Shown: positions 1 through 9,220 of the stretch, piece after piece
Position numbering within the stretch: position 1 is the stretch's first letter
Layout: each line of letters starts with the position of its first letter
Notes under the pieces: generated by a model
The model's input: the letters and a program-made list of their open reading frames with translations, nothing else
Told to the model about the DNA's origin: nothing
The model's database searches: none
Translations under genes and position numbers: made by a program
Source: Sphingomonadales bacterium
Lineage (GTDB): Bacteria > Pseudomonadota > Alphaproteobacteria > Sphingomonadales > Sphingomonadaceae
Reading direction: 5' to 3'
Assembly (NCBI GenBank): GCA_025356275.1
Contig: JANXUK010000141.1
Span: 1 to 35,494 of the forward strand
Length of the DNA stretch: 35,494 bases

Positions 1-2495
1 TCGCCGACGTTATCGATATCGTCTATCGCCACTGCGGTCAGAAGGAGACCGTGCTGTTCGCCGACGCGATCATGCGCCTGGGCTTCGAGAATGCGTTCAA
101 GGCCGGGATCAGCTTCGGCAAGGACGACATGGTCATCCCGCCGGAAAAGACCAAGATGGTCAACGACACGCGCGGCATGGTAAAGGACTTCGAGCAGCAA
201 TATCAGGACGGTCTGATCACGCAGGGCGAGAAGTATAACAAGGTCGTCGATGCGTGGGCACGCTGCGGCGACAAGGTGGCCGACGCGATGATGCGCGAGA
301 TTTCGGCGCGGCCGATCGACGACGCGGGCCGTGAGAAGCCGATCAACTCGATCTACATGATGAGCCATTCGGGCGCGCGCGGTTCGCCGACGCAGATGAA
401 GCAGCTGGCGGGGATGCGCGGGCTGATGGCCAAGCCTTCGGGCGAGATCATCGAGACCCCGATCATCTCGAACTTCAAGGAGGGGCTGACCGTCCTTGAA
501 TACTTCAACTCGACCCACGGCGCCCGCAAGGGTCTGGCCGACACCGCGTTGAAGACCGCCAACTCGGGCTACCTGACCCGCCGCCTGGTCGATGTGTCGC
601 AGGATTGCGTCGTTGTGGTCGAGGATTGCGGCACCGAACGCGCGCTGGAAATGCGCGCGATCGTTCAGGGCGGCAGCACCATCGCCTCGCTGGGTGAGCG
701 TATTCTGGGCCGTACCATGGCCGAGGATATCGTCACCAAGGACGGCACCATCATCGTCACCAGCGGCACGCTGCTGGATGAACCGATGGTGGCGCGCATC
801 GAGGCGACCGGTATTCAGTCGGCGCGCATCCGCTCACCGCTGGTCTGCGAGGCGCAGATGGGCGTTTGCGGCAAGTGCTATGGCCGCGATCTGGCGCGCG
901 GTACGCCGGTCAACATCGGTGAAGCTGTCGGCGTTATCGCCGCGCAATCGATCGGTGAGCCGGGCACCCAGCTGACCATGCGCACCTTCCACATCGGCGG
1001 TGCTGCACAGGTCAACGAGCAGTCGAACCTTGAGGCGATGTGCGATGGCACCGTGACCTATCGCGACATCCCGACCATCATCGACAAGCGCAACCGGCGG
1101 CTCAGCCTGGCGCGCGGCGGTGAGCTGGTCGTGCTGGACAATGAGGGGCGTGAGCGCGCGATCCACCGTGTCCCCTACGGCACGCATCTGCTGCTGGAGG
1201 ATGGCGCATCGGTGGTGCTGGGGCAGCGGCTGGCCGAATGGGATCCGTTCACCCTGCCGGTGATCACCGAAAAGCCCGGCATCGTGAAGTATCAGGACCT
1301 GATCGACGCCCGCACGCTGACCGAGCTGACCGACGAGGCGACCGGCATGACCAGCCGCGTCGTCACCGAAAACCGCTCCACCGCGCGTAACAAGAAGGAG
1401 GATCTGCGTCCGCGCCTGACCCTGCTTGATGACCAGTCGGGTGAGGCTGCGCGCTATATGATGGCGCCGGGTACCACGCTGTCGGTCGAGGATGGCCAAC
1501 GGGTCGAGGCGGGTGACGTGTTGGCGCGTGCCAGCCGCGAAGCCGCCAAGACGCGCGACATCACCGGCGGTTTGCCGCGGGTGGCCGAGCTGTTCGAGGC
1601 GCGCATCCCCAAGGACAATTCGATCATCGCCAAGATCGCTGGACGCATCGAATTTGTTCGCGATTACAAGGCGAAGCGCAAGATCGCGATTGTCCCGGCG
1701 GAGGGCGATCCGGTCGAGTATCTGATCCCCAAGTCCAAGGTGATCGACGTTCAGGAAGGCGATTGGGTCAAGAAGGGCGACAATCTGATCTCGGGCTCAC
1801 CCAACCCGCATGACATCCTTGAGGTGATGGGGGTTGAGGCTTTGGCCGAATATCTCGTTGCCGAAATTCAGGAAGTCTACCGGCTCCAGGGCGTGAAGAT
1901 CAACGACAAGCACATCGAGGTGATCGTGCGCCAGATGCTCCAGAAGGTGGAAATCACCGATGGTGGCGACACGACCTTGCTGGCCGGTGAACAGCTCGAT
2001 TACGAGGAAATGAACGAATACAACGCCAAGCTGACTGCCAATCAAAGGCCGGCGGTGGGCAAGCCGGTGCTGCTCGGCATCACCAAGGCGTCGCTGCAAA
2101 CGCGTTCGTTCATCTCTGCGGCCTCGTTCCAGGAAACCACCCGCGTGCTGACGCAGGCGGCGGTTGAGGGGAAGAAGGACTCGCTGATCGGGCTTAAGGA
2201 AAACGTCATCGTCGGGCGTCTGATTCCGGCGGGCACGGGTGCGGGCATGAACCGGCTGCGCGTTGCGGCATCGTCGCGCGATGCGGCGCTGCGGGCGCAA
2301 TATCGCAAGCTGCAGGAGGTGCTGATCGCTCCCAATTCGGCGGCGGAAGAGCATGCCGCCGAACTGGCGCAGGGGCCGGAGGCGGCGGGCATCGTCGATC
2401 CGCTGGCCGCGGTCGAGGGTGAGACGCATGGCACCGACGCGGACGCTGGCGATTACCTGATCGACGGCAGCGCCGAGGACCAGACCGCCGAGTAA
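1..2495 (+). CDS. rpoC: DNA-directed RNA polymerase subunit beta' (C-terminal part, truncated by window edge)
   Basis: This is the C-terminal part, about 830 residues, of the RNA polymerase beta' subunit, part of the catalytic core of transcription. The frame is open from base 3, so the true start lies outside the window. Visible landmarks are the four-cysteine zinc site (CVVVVEDCG near 602-630, and [11 protein letters not shown] near 847-876) and, right after it, the bridge-helix/trigger-loop stretch with [20 protein letters not shown] near 931-990. The C-terminal part carries the conserved [13 protein letters not shown] motif (about 1566-1605) and ends in an acidic tail rich in Ala, Glu and Asp. 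The stop TAA at 2493-2495 is followed within 25 bases by a strong intrinsic terminator, so this is the end of the rpo operon. The identification is secure. Confidence 0.99.
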   Translation, partial: ADVIDIVYRHCGQKETVLFADAIMRLGFENAFKAGISFGKDDMVIPPEKTKMVNDTRGMVKDFEQQYQDGLITQGEKYNKVVDAWARCGDKVADAMMREISARPIDDAGREKPINSIYMMSHSGARGSPTQMKQLAGMRGLMAKPSGEIIETPIISNFKEGLTVLEYFNSTHGARKGLADTALKTANSGYLTRRLVDVSQDCVVVVEDCGTERALEMRAIVQGGSTIASLGERILGRTMAEDIVTKDGTIIVTSGTLLDEPMVARIEATGIQSARIRSPLVCEAQMGVCGKCYGRDLARGTPVNIGEAVGVIAAQSIGEPGTQLTMRTFHIGGAAQVNEQSNLEAMCDGTVTYRDIPTIIDKRNRRLSLARGGELVVLDNEGRERAIHRVPYGTHLLLEDGASVVLGQRLAEWDPFTLPVITEKPGIVKYQDLIDARTLTELTDEATGMTSRVVTENRSTARNKKEDLRPRLTLLDDQSGEAARYMMAPGTTLSVEDGQRVEAGDVLARASREAAKTRDITGGLPRVAELFEARIPKDNSIIAKIAGRIEFVRDYKAKRKIAIVPAEGDPVEYLIPKSKVIDVQEGDWVKKGDNLISGSPNPHDILEVMGVEALAEYLVAEIQEVYRLQGVKINDKHIEVIVRQMLQKVEITDGGDTTLLAGEQLDYEEMNEYNAKLTANQRPAVGKPVLLGITKASLQTRSFISAASFQETTRVLTQAAVEGKKDSLIGLKENVIVGRLIPAGTGAGMNRLRVAASSRDAALRAQYRKLQEVLIAPNSAAEEHAAELAQGPEAAGIVDPLAAVEGETHGTDADAGDYLIDGSAEDQTAE

Positions 2496-2515
2496 GGCCT
2501 GATCCGGAGCAAACG

Positions 2516-2550
2516 AAAAACCCCACCGGTGTGAGCCGGCGGGGTTTTTT
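2516..2550 (+). terminator. Rho-independent terminator of the rpo operon
   Basis: An inverted repeat lies just after the rpoC stop. AAAAACCCCACCGG (2516-2529) pairs with CCGGCGGGGTTTTTT (2536-2550) around a 6-base loop, with one A-C mismatch. The 3' arm ends in six T residues, as in an intrinsic terminator. The A-tract on the 5' side means it could also act on leftward transcripts. Confidence 0.93.
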
Positions 2551-2593
2551 GTGCCTTTGCCCTTTTGATGCCGGTTCGATAGGGGTGGCGCCG

Positions 2594-3028
2594 ATGCCAG
2601 AGGATGATCCGCTCGCCCACTATCCGGGCTATTTGCTGCGCCGTGCGTCGGCGTCGGCGCTTGGTGTGCTCGGCCGCCGGCTCGGCGCGCTGGGCCTGCG
2701 CTATGTCGAGGCGAGCCTGCTGATGGTCATCGGCGCGCGCCCCGGGCTGACGCAAAGCGAGATCGGACGCATGCTGGAAATTCAGCGCGCTAATATGGTG
2801 CCGATCGTCGCCAGGCTGGAAGCGCGGGGATTGCTGAGCCGCGCGCGCACCGATGGGCGCTCGCAAGGCTTGCACCTGTCGGCAGCGGGTGAGGATTTGC
2901 GCCAGGCGGCCCTGGGCGAGATCGAACGTTTCGAGACCGAGCTGACCGCGCGCCTGCCCGAGGGATTGCGCGGCGGTGCGGTGGATATGCTGGCGGCGCT
3001 GTGGGCGGCGGCGGCAGGGATGGACTGA
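2594..3028 (+). CDS. MarR-family winged-helix transcriptional regulator
   Basis: This 144-residue protein has the size and helix pattern of MarR regulators, which bind DNA as dimers and usually respond to small phenolic or oxidant ligands. The recognition region reads GLTQSEIGRMLEIQRANM, followed by VARLEARGLLSRARTDGRSQ, the typical winged-helix recognition helix and wing with a DGR turn. The ATG at 2594 is chosen because AGGGG lies 8 bases upstream; an in-frame GTG at 2531 lies inside the terminator stem and is unlikely. The gene is monocistronic, between the rpo terminator and the convergent flagellar operon, whose last gene motB ends 18 bases away tail to tail. Its target and ligand cannot be read from the sequence. 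Nothing shows that it controls the flagellar genes. Confidence 0.9.
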   Translation: MPEDDPLAHYPGYLLRRASASALGVLGRRLGALGLRYVEASLLMVIGARPGLTQSEIGRMLEIQRANMVPIVARLEARGLLSRARTDGRSQGLHLSAAGEDLRQAALGEIERFETELTARLPEGLRGGAVDMLAALWAAAAGMD

Positions 3029-3046
3029 CGAAGCCGGCCTCCCGCC

Positions 3047-3889
3047 TCAATCCATCAGCAATATCGACATCCGCCGGTTGCGCGGATCGGCGGGGTTGTC
3101 AGTGATCAGCGGCTCGCGGTCGGCCACGCCCTCGATGCGGGCGAAGCGGCCCTCGGCCAACCCATCGCGCAACAATTGCTGCCGCGTCGCCTCGGCACGT
3201 CCTGCAGAGAGCGACCAGTTGTTGGCCGCATCGCCCCTGTGCCATGCCAGCGAGTCGGTGTGCCCGCGCACCGCCAGCGCGCCGGACTCGTCGCGCAAGG
3301 TGCCGCCGATGGCATGCAGCAGATCGACCGCATCGGGGGTCAGGATGGTGGTGCCCAGCAAGAACATCGAGAAGTCGGAATTGTCCATCAGATCGAGCCG
3401 GATACCCTCGGGTGTGGCCGCAATCTTGACGATCTTCGCCAGTTTCTTGAGCCGCGCACTGGCGTCCAGCCGCACCTTCAGCATCGCCTCCATATGGGCG
3501 ACGCGCTTGATCCGGCTACCGCCCTCCTTGGGTCCGCCTACCGTGTCGCGCGGCACGGTCAGCGTCTTGGTGCCGGTCTGCCCGGCGCGGTGCGCGTAAT
3601 GATCGGCGTCGGTGATCGACGATCCGCCGAGCAGGCCGTTGGACCCGGCGCTCCCCTCCCGCATCTTCACCAGCGTCGGGGTGAAGTAATCGGCGATGCC
3701 CTTGCGCTGCTTTTCGGTGGTGGCGCCCAGCAGCCAGAGCAGCAGGAAAAACGCCATCATCGCGGTCACGAAATCGGCATAGGCCACCTTCCACGCGCCG
3801 CCATGATGGCCACCCGCGACGATGGTGATTTTCTTGACGATGATCGGCCGCGGCGGCTCGATCGCGCCGGCTTTCCTGGGGGGCGGCAT
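3047..3889 (-). CDS. motB: Flagellar motor stator protein MotB
   Basis: MotB forms the stator with MotA and anchors it to peptidoglycan. The 280-residue protein starts with a short cytoplasmic tail, then one membrane helix containing the proton-carrying aspartate (YADFVTAMMAFFLLLWLL, Asp39). A periplasmic plug/linker follows. The C-terminal OmpA-like domain (about 170-279) has the motif VRGHTDSLAW and a closing NRRMSILL, which contact diaminopimelate. An Asp rather than a polar pore residue suggests proton drive. It is the last gene of the leftward flg operon, 6 bases after motA. The length is slightly below the enterobacterial protein (about 308) but all domains are present. Confidence 0.97.
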   Translation of the reverse strand: MPPPRKAGAIEPPRPIIVKKITIVAGGHHGGAWKVAYADFVTAMMAFFLLLWLLGATTEKQRKGIADYFTPTLVKMREGSAGSNGLLGGSSITDADHYAHRAGQTGTKTLTVPRDTVGGPKEGGSRIKRVAHMEAMLKVRLDASARLKKLAKIVKIAATPEGIRLDLMDNSDFSMFLLGTTILTPDAVDLLHAIGGTLRDESGALAVRGHTDSLAWHRGDAANNWSLSAGRAEATRQQLLRDGLAEGRFARIEGVADREPLITDNPADPRNRRMSILLMD

Positions 3890-3895
3890 GTCCGC

Positions 3896-4759
3896 TTACT
3901 TGCCGCGCAGCGCGTCGAGCAATTCGGACAGGCCGGGCCGGAAATCATGCCCCAGCCCCGACCGCGCGCTCTCCACCACCAGCGGCTGCGGCCAGCCGTG
4001 CAGCGAGGCGATGATCACCTGCTTCACCGCCTGAAAAATCTGCTCATCGGCATCATTGACCTGTTGCAGCCGCCCGGCCATCGGCGCCACAACACCATAG
4101 GCCAGCAGCACGCCCATGAACGTGCCGACCAGTGCCGATCCGATCATCGCACCCAGAATGCTCGGCGGCTTGTCGATGGAACCCATGGTCTTCACGATGC
4201 CCAGCACGGCCGCGACAATACCCAGCGCGGGCAGCGCATCGGCCAGCGTTTGCAGCGCATGCTGCGGCTCGTGCAATTCGTGGAAATGCGACTTCATCGC
4301 ATTGTCCATCACATCCTCGACCGCATGCACCTCCAACGTACCCGACGACACCACGATCAGCGTCAGTGTGTCACAGATCAGCCCGGTCAATGGCTTGTTG
4401 GCCAACAAGCGCGGGTATTCGCTGAAGATCGGCGAGGCGGCGGGGTCGGTGACATGGCTCTCCATCGCCACCGGCCCTTCGGAGCGGAGCAGCTTCATCA
4501 GCCGCGTGGTCAGCGCGATGGCGTCGATATGGTCCTGCTTGGTGTGCTTCGGCCCCTTGAACACGCGGCCAAAGCCGCCGCCGATGGCCTTTATCCCGTG
4601 CAGCGAATTGCCGGTAATCGTGGCGCCGATCGCAGCGCCCAGAATGATCAGCAACTCATGCGGGATCGCCTCCATCACCGGGCCAAGCGCGCCGCCGGTA
4701 ATCGCGAAGCCGCCGAACACCATCACAATCAGGACAACAATACCGATACCGGCGTACAT
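3896..4759 (-). CDS. motA: Flagellar motor stator protein MotA
   Basis: MotA is the pentameric ring of the stator, which couples proton flow to torque on FliG. The 287-residue protein has four membrane helices (about 2-22, 33-51, 175-193, 204-228). The family's functional residues are visible: Arg92 and Glu100 in the cytoplasmic loop (LLRSEGPVAME) and the two prolines of helices 3 and 4, Pro177 (ADALPALGIVAAVLG) and Pro226 (AYGVVAPMAGRL). It lies between flgL (35 bases) and motB (6 bases) at the end of the long flg operon. A TGGCAC string just upstream has the wrong spacing for a sigma-54 promoter, so separate transcription is not supported. Confidence 0.97.
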   Translation of the reverse strand: MYAGIGIVVLIVMVFGGFAITGGALGPVMEAIPHELLIILGAAIGATITGNSLHGIKAIGGGFGRVFKGPKHTKQDHIDAIALTTRLMKLLRSEGPVAMESHVTDPAASPIFSEYPRLLANKPLTGLICDTLTLIVVSSGTLEVHAVEDVMDNAMKSHFHELHEPQHALQTLADALPALGIVAAVLGIVKTMGSIDKPPSILGAMIGSALVGTFMGVLLAYGVVAPMAGRLQQVNDADEQIFQAVKQVIIASLHGWPQPLVVESARSGLGHDFRPGLSELLDALRGK

Positions 4760-4794
4760 AGGATAACCCTTTGAAATTCAGCGTCATGTGCCAG

Positions 4795-5721
4795 CTATTG
4801 GATATAGGTGAACAGCGAGAGGCCCGACAATTTGACAAAGCTGGCCTGGCTGGCTTGCAATGCGGTCATCGTCTGTTGCAGCCGGGAGACGGCGCTGGCG
4901 ATGTCGGTGCCGCCGATGTCGGCCTCGCTGGTGGTGCGTTGCTGGGCCAGCTGGGTCTGGATATTGGTCGAGGTCGTCACCCAGGCCAGCCGCGCGCCCA
5001 CCACGGTCTGCGCTGCGGTGACGGCGCTGAGGCCGCTGGTCAGCGTGTCGAGCGCGCCAGCGGCGGCGGCCTGCGCGGTCACCCCGGCGGTCTTGCCCTG
5101 CAAGCCATCTGCCAGCGCCTTGGTGGCGGCGAGCAGATCGGTCGAGACGCCGCCCGCTTTGAAATTAAGGAAATCCGGCCCAACGATCCCGGTGGTCACC
5201 GAAAGCCCCGGTCCCAGCGACACCAATCCCGACGCCGCGCTGCCCACGTAGCTGGCGTTGCCGCTGGCATCGACCGCATAGGCCGCGCCGGCCCCTGTTT
5301 GCCCGCCGAACAGCGCATGGCCCCCGGCGTTCGTCGTATTGGCCAGCGCCACCAGCTGATCGTGCAACACCGACACTTGCGCGCCAATATCCGCGCGCTG
5401 GGTATCGTTCAGCGTGCCGCTGGCGGCCTGGGTGGCCAGCGTCTGGATCTGGGTCACCACTGCCGTCACCTGCGACAGCGTATCGTCGGTCTGGGTCAGG
5501 TTGGTCTTGGCGGCCTGGGCGTTGGCGGTATCTGCGGCAGACAGCGTGTCGGCGGCCTGTAGCACGCGCAATTGCGCCGCCGCCGCCGGGTTTTCCGACG
5601 CGGAGGCGTATTTGTTGCCGGTGCTGATCGACGTCTGCAACGCGGTGGCCTGATTTTGCAGGCTGGCCAGATTGGCGCGCGCGCCATCATAGAACGCGGC
5701 GGTGCTGATGGTGTTGGTCAT
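4795..5721 (-). CDS. flgL: Flagellar hook-associated protein 3 (FlgL)
   Basis: FlgL joins the hook-associated protein FlgK to the flagellin filament. The 308-residue product is close to the usual size (about 317 in enterobacteria). Its N-terminal helical region is flagellin-like (LQNQATALQTSISTGNKYAS, residues about 21-40), followed by a long helical Q/T/A-rich segment. It ends in a coiled-coil C-terminal helix (SRLQQTMTALQASQASFVKL). The middle is rich in Gly, Ala and Ser, as expected for exposed domains. It lies 7 bases after flgK in the leftward operon. Its neighbour FlgK and the FlgN-like chaperone at 15147 support FlgL over flagellin itself. Confidence 0.93.
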   Translation of the reverse strand: MTNTISTAAFYDGARANLASLQNQATALQTSISTGNKYASASENPAAAAQLRVLQAADTLSAADTANAQAAKTNLTQTDDTLSQVTAVVTQIQTLATQAASGTLNDTQRADIGAQVSVLHDQLVALANTTNAGGHALFGGQTGAGAAYAVDASGNASYVGSAASGLVSLGPGLSVTTGIVGPDFLNFKAGGVSTDLLAATKALADGLQGKTAGVTAQAAAAGALDTLTSGLSAVTAAQTVVGARLAWVTTSTNIQTQLAQQRTTSEADIGGTDIASAVSRLQQTMTALQASQASFVKLSGLSLFTYIQ

Positions 5722-5728
5722 GGCGCCC

Positions 5729-7054
5729 TCACGCGATCTGGAGCAATTGGTCGAGCAAGGTCGCCGCGATCTGGATCACCTTGCCCGATGCGGCGAACGC
5801 CTGTTGATAGCGCAGCAGATTGGCAGCCTCGGTGTCGAGGCTGACCCCGGCGGTGGTCGACAATTGGTTGGCCGCCCCGCTGGCGATGGCATCCAGCGCG
5901 GTCTTGCCGGTGGTGGCCGAGGCGGTCTGGGCCGAGAGATTGAGCAGCAGCGCGTTGGTCTGGCTCGCGGTGCCTGCGCTGGCGAGGCTGCCCTGCAAGG
6001 CGGTGAGGTTGGTGGTGTCCTGACTACCCGCGCTCTGTCCGGCGGCGGCGGTGGCGAGCTGGCTGCCCGAGGTCAGCGCCACGCCGATGTCAGCGGCGCT
6101 GCTGCCCGAGAATAGCGGCTGGCCGGGCGCGCCATTGGCATCGACGCCGCTGGCCTGCGCGGCGTTGCCCGCGCCGATCAGCCCGGCAGCGATGCTGTTG
6201 AGGCTGGTGAGCGCGCCGGCCCCGGCCACAAGGGCCCGCTGATCCGCCGCCAGCGTTCCGCCGGTGACGGCAATCGCCGCGCCGCCAAGCGTGAAGGATA
6301 GCGTGCCATCGGCGGCGGTGCTGGATGCCAGCAGCGTTGCGGTGTTGCCCGCGACCAGTTGCGGCCCGCTGGTCCCGCCCATCTGAACAGTGGCGGTGCC
6401 ATTGGCGGCGATGCTGGTGGTGATATTGGCCATCTGGCTCAACTGGCTCAGCATCGCATCGCGTTGGCTGAACAGGTCGGGAGAGACCGCACTGCCGCTG
6501 CTGGCGATCCGCGAATTGATCTGGGCCAGCCCGGCGGCGATGCTGTTGACCGTCGCGACGCCGCCCGCCGCATCGCTCTGGAAGCCAGCGATGGCCGCGT
6601 TCAGCGAGTCGCTGGCGAGGTTGAAGCTTTGCGTCATGGCTTGCGCCGCGCCTAAGGTTGCGGCGCGTAGCGCGGGGCTGGTCGGGTCGCTGGCCAGCGT
6701 GCCCAGCGAAGCCTGAAACTGGGTAATCGCCGGATAGGCGCCCGATTGCTCGACCGCGCTTTCCACGCCGTTAAGCCCGGTGACGAGCGCATCGGCGCGC
6801 GCGGCATCGCTGGCGGTGCGGCGCACGTCGGCCTGCATCGCGGCATCGGCGTTGCGGGCGATACCGGTCACCAATACGCCCGATTGCGCGGCCTGACCGC
6901 CCAACGCATCGTCGGCAGTGAGGTCGGTCTGGGTGATCGACTGGCGGACATAGCCAGCGGTCGCGGCATTGGCGATGTTCTGCGATGTGACGTCCAGCCC
7001 AGCGCGCGCCGCCGCCAGCCCGCTGCCGCCGATGGTGATGAGGTTGCCGGTCAT
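5729..7054 (-). CDS. flgK: Flagellar hook-associated protein 1 (FlgK)
   Basis: FlgK forms the first junction ring between hook and filament. The 441-residue protein starts with the rod/hook-type helix (GSGLAAARAGLDVTSQNIAN, then AATAGYVRQ) and ends with the matching C-terminal helix (EAANLLRYQQAFAASGKVIQ). These two ends make the coiled-coil D0/D1 core. The variable middle, rich in Ala, Ser and Thr, is shorter than in enterobacterial FlgK (about 547 residues), so one outer domain is probably reduced. The start codon overlaps the stop of flgJ by 4 bases, which implies coupled translation. flgL follows after 7 bases. Confidence 0.95.
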   Translation of the reverse strand: MTGNLITIGGSGLAAARAGLDVTSQNIANAATAGYVRQSITQTDLTADDALGGQAAQSGVLVTGIARNADAAMQADVRRTASDAARADALVTGLNGVESAVEQSGAYPAITQFQASLGTLASDPTSPALRAATLGAAQAMTQSFNLASDSLNAAIAGFQSDAAGGVATVNSIAAGLAQINSRIASSGSAVSPDLFSQRDAMLSQLSQMANITTSIAANGTATVQMGGTSGPQLVAGNTATLLASSTAADGTLSFTLGGAAIAVTGGTLAADQRALVAGAGALTSLNSIAAGLIGAGNAAQASGVDANGAPGQPLFSGSSAADIGVALTSGSQLATAAAGQSAGSQDTTNLTALQGSLASAGTASQTNALLLNLSAQTASATTGKTALDAIASGAANQLSTTAGVSLDTEAANLLRYQQAFAASGKVIQIAATLLDQLLQIA

Positions 7055-7452
7055 GGCGTGCTGATCCCGGTTGGGCCGGCTATACCGGTCGGGCTGCCAG
7101 CAGCCTTGCCCAGCCGCGCCTCCAGCATATGCGCGATGCCCAGCATGTCTCGCGCCGCCGCCGTATCGGCAAAGCGCGCGTCCTGCATGTCGCGGAAAGT
7201 ATCGAGGCCCTGCGCCGGGCTGGTGCCGCTGCCGCCATCGGAAAACAGATCGTTGCCCGGCGCGGCCTTGCGCCCCTCGGCCAGCATCTGGCGGATGAAG
7301 ATCGCCTCGAACTTCGTCGCGGCGGCCGCCAGCTTGGGGTCTATGGTGCCGGTTTTCGCGCCAGTCCTGCTTGCCCCCGCGCCGGCCAAACTGACCGGCA
7401 CCGGCAGCACAGCCGCCATCGCGGCATTCGCCAATTTCGCAACGATGCTCAT
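7051..7452 (-). CDS. flgJ: Rod-binding protein, FlgJ N-terminal domain type
   Basis: This 133-residue protein matches only the rod-scaffold half of FlgJ. The signature AAATKFEAIFIRQMLAEGRK (about residues 44-63) and the following LFSDGGSGT...FRDMQDARFAD segment are the usual rod-binding core. The C-terminal muramidase domain of gammaproteobacterial FlgJ is missing, as is common in alphaproteobacteria. The separate transglycosylase gene at 15565 probably supplies that activity (inference). It overlaps flgI upstream (7449-7452) and flgK downstream (7051-7054) by 4 bases each, so translation is tightly coupled. Confidence 0.9.
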   Translation of the reverse strand: MSIVAKLANAAMAAVLPVPVSLAGAGASRTGAKTGTIDPKLAAAATKFEAIFIRQMLAEGRKAAPGNDLFSDGGSGTSPAQGLDTFRDMQDARFADTAAARDMLGIAHMLEARLGKAAGSPTGIAGPTGISTP

Positions 7453-8546
7453 ATCACCACCATCTCGGCACGCAGTGCGCCCGCCTGTTTCAAGCCCTCA
7501 AGGATCGCCACCAGATCGGACGGCGTCACCCCCAGCAGGTTCAGCGCATCGACGATCCGGGCCAGCGACGCTCCGCCCCGCATCAGCGCGACATGCGCCG
7601 GTTCTTCGTCGGCGGTGATCTTGCTGTCGGACGTGACCACGGTCTTGCCGTTGCTGAAGCCATTCGGCTGGCTGACCCGGGCCTTTTCCTCGATGCGCAC
7701 GGTCAGCTTGCCATGGCTGATCGCGGCGGGGGACAGGCGCACCGCGCTGTTGATCACCACGGTGCCGGTGCGGCTGTTGACGATGATCCGCGCGGCGGTC
7801 TCGCCCGGCGCAACGTCGATCATCTCGATCGAGGCCAGCATCGTGGCGCGCGCATCGGCACCCGGCGGCAGGTGCAGCGCGATCGTCACCCCGTCCTCGA
7901 CCGAGGCGATACCCGGATATTGGCGGTTGACCGCATCACGCACGCGCCCGGCCGTCAGGAAATCGGCCTCGTGCAGATTGTAGCGCAGCACCGGCGATGT
8001 ATCGAAGCCGGTTGCCACCGCGCGCTCCACCGTGGCGCCATCGGCGATGCGGCCGACGGTCGGGATATTGACGGTCAGCTGCGAGCCGTCCTTGGCGGTA
8101 ATGCCCAATCCGCCCACCGCCAGATTGCCCTGCGCCATCGCGTAAATCTGGCCATCGGCGCCGTACAGCGGCGTCATGATCAGGGTGCCGCCGCGCAAAC
8201 TCTTGGCCTTGCCCAGCGTCGATACGGTGATGTCGATGGCCTGGCCCGGCTTGGCAAAGGCAGGAAGGTCTGCGGTTATGATGACGGCGGCGGCGTTCTT
8301 CAGGCTGGGGGAGACCCCGGCGGGCAGGTTGATGCCCATCCGGCCTGATACTCCGCGCATCGCCTGCGCCAGATATTGCAGATCATCGTCGCCGCTGCCG
8401 GCGAGGCCCACGACCACGCCATATCCGGTCAGCTGGTTGGCGCGCACGCCCTGGAACACGCCGAGATCGCGCACGCGGTCGGCCTGGGCCGCGCCGGGCA
8501 AGATGGCGCCGATCAGCGCGAGGCAGGACAGGATCAGGCGAAACAT
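7449..8546 (-). CDS. flgI: Flagellar P-ring protein FlgI
   Basis: FlgI builds the periplasmic P ring around the distal rod. The 365-residue length equals the typical family length. A Sec signal peptide (MFRLILSCLALIGAILPGAAQA) is followed by the conserved mature start DRVRDLGVFQGVRANQLTGY and GVVVGLAGSGDD. Other family stretches are SLGGTLI-like (SLRGGTLIMTPLYGADGQIYA) and IVNSRTGTVVI. It lies 11 bases after flgH. Its folding helper FlgA is encoded at 14090 on the other strand. Confidence 0.98.
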   Translation of the reverse strand: MFRLILSCLALIGAILPGAAQADRVRDLGVFQGVRANQLTGYGVVVGLAGSGDDDLQYLAQAMRGVSGRMGINLPAGVSPSLKNAAAVIITADLPAFAKPGQAIDITVSTLGKAKSLRGGTLIMTPLYGADGQIYAMAQGNLAVGGLGITAKDGSQLTVNIPTVGRIADGATVERAVATGFDTSPVLRYNLHEADFLTAGRVRDAVNRQYPGIASVEDGVTIALHLPPGADARATMLASIEMIDVAPGETAARIIVNSRTGTVVINSAVRLSPAAISHGKLTVRIEEKARVSQPNGFSNGKTVVTSDSKITADEEPAHVALMRGGASLARIVDALNLLGVTPSDLVAILEGLKQAGALRAEMVVI

Positions 8547-8557
8547 GGCGAACTCCC

Positions 8558-9220
8558 TCAGAACGGGCTGACAAGGTTGAACAAATGCGACAGCCAGCCT
8601 TCACGCGCGGACCGCTGGATCGAGCCATTGCCCGAATATTCGATGCGGGCGTCGGCGATCTGGGTGGACAGCACGCTGTCGGTCTCGGGGTTGATATCCG
8701 CCAGGCGCACGATGCCCGAGATCTGGATCCATTCCTGCCCCTGGCTCAGCAACATCCGCTTTTCCCCCCGCACCAGCACGGTGCCATTCGCGCGGGCCTC
8801 GGCGATGGTCACCGACACCGTGCCGCCCAGCGTGCTGGTCTGGCCGGTGTTGCCCGCCCCATTGAACGACGATTGCGACGCGGCATTAAGCGCGCTGGGG
8901 TTGATTGCGAACGGACCGGCGGTGGGCGGCGTGATCGAGGCGCTGCCGCTGCGCTGGGTTTTGGTGTTGGCGGTCTTGGCGGTGGAGGTGCTCTCGGCCA
9001 GGATCACGGTCAGCGTGTCGCCAACGCCATGCGCGCGGGTGCCCTCGATCAGCGGGGCATAGGCGGCCGCGATGTTGAAGATGCTGCCATCGGCGGGGCG
9101 CACCGGCGCGACCACAGCGGGCAACGTGGCGGTGAAGCCGGGGGGCGGCGGCTTGGCACATAGGGGCGCCGGGGCGCATGCCATAGCGGCGGCGGCAATG
9201 AGGGCGGCGGGGCGCATCAC
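8558..9220 (-). CDS. flgH: Flagellar L-ring protein FlgH
   Basis: FlgH forms the outer-membrane L ring. The 220-residue product has a short N-terminal signal. Cysteines at residues 15 and 21 are possible lipidation points, although neither lies in a strong lipobox. Family motifs are visible: GDTLTVILAESTSTAKTANT, the central Gly/Ser/Thr-rich part, and RGEKRMLLSQGQEWIQISG followed by VRLADINPET, which matches the conserved FlgH core. It overlaps flgG upstream by 4 bases (9217-9220) and precedes flgI by 11 bases. This is the usual flgG-H-I order. Confidence 0.96.
   Translation of the reverse strand: MMRPAALIAAAAMACAPAPLCAKPPPPGFTATLPAVVAPVRPADGSIFNIAAAYAPLIEGTRAHGVGDTLTVILAESTSTAKTANTKTQRSGSASITPPTAGPFAINPSALNAASQSSFNGAGNTGQTSTLGGTVSVTIAEARANGTVLVRGEKRMLLSQGQEWIQISGIVRLADINPETDSVLSTQIADARIEYSGNGSIQRSAREGWLSHLFNLVSPF

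Noticed and set aside
3176..4774. A 532-codon rightward frame across motB and motA
   Set aside because: Antisense to two certain stator genes; Gln/His/Arg-rich shadow.
4781..4793. TGGCAC before motA as a sigma-54 promoter
   Set aside because: Read leftward, the GC follows the GG by 10 bases where 12 are needed.
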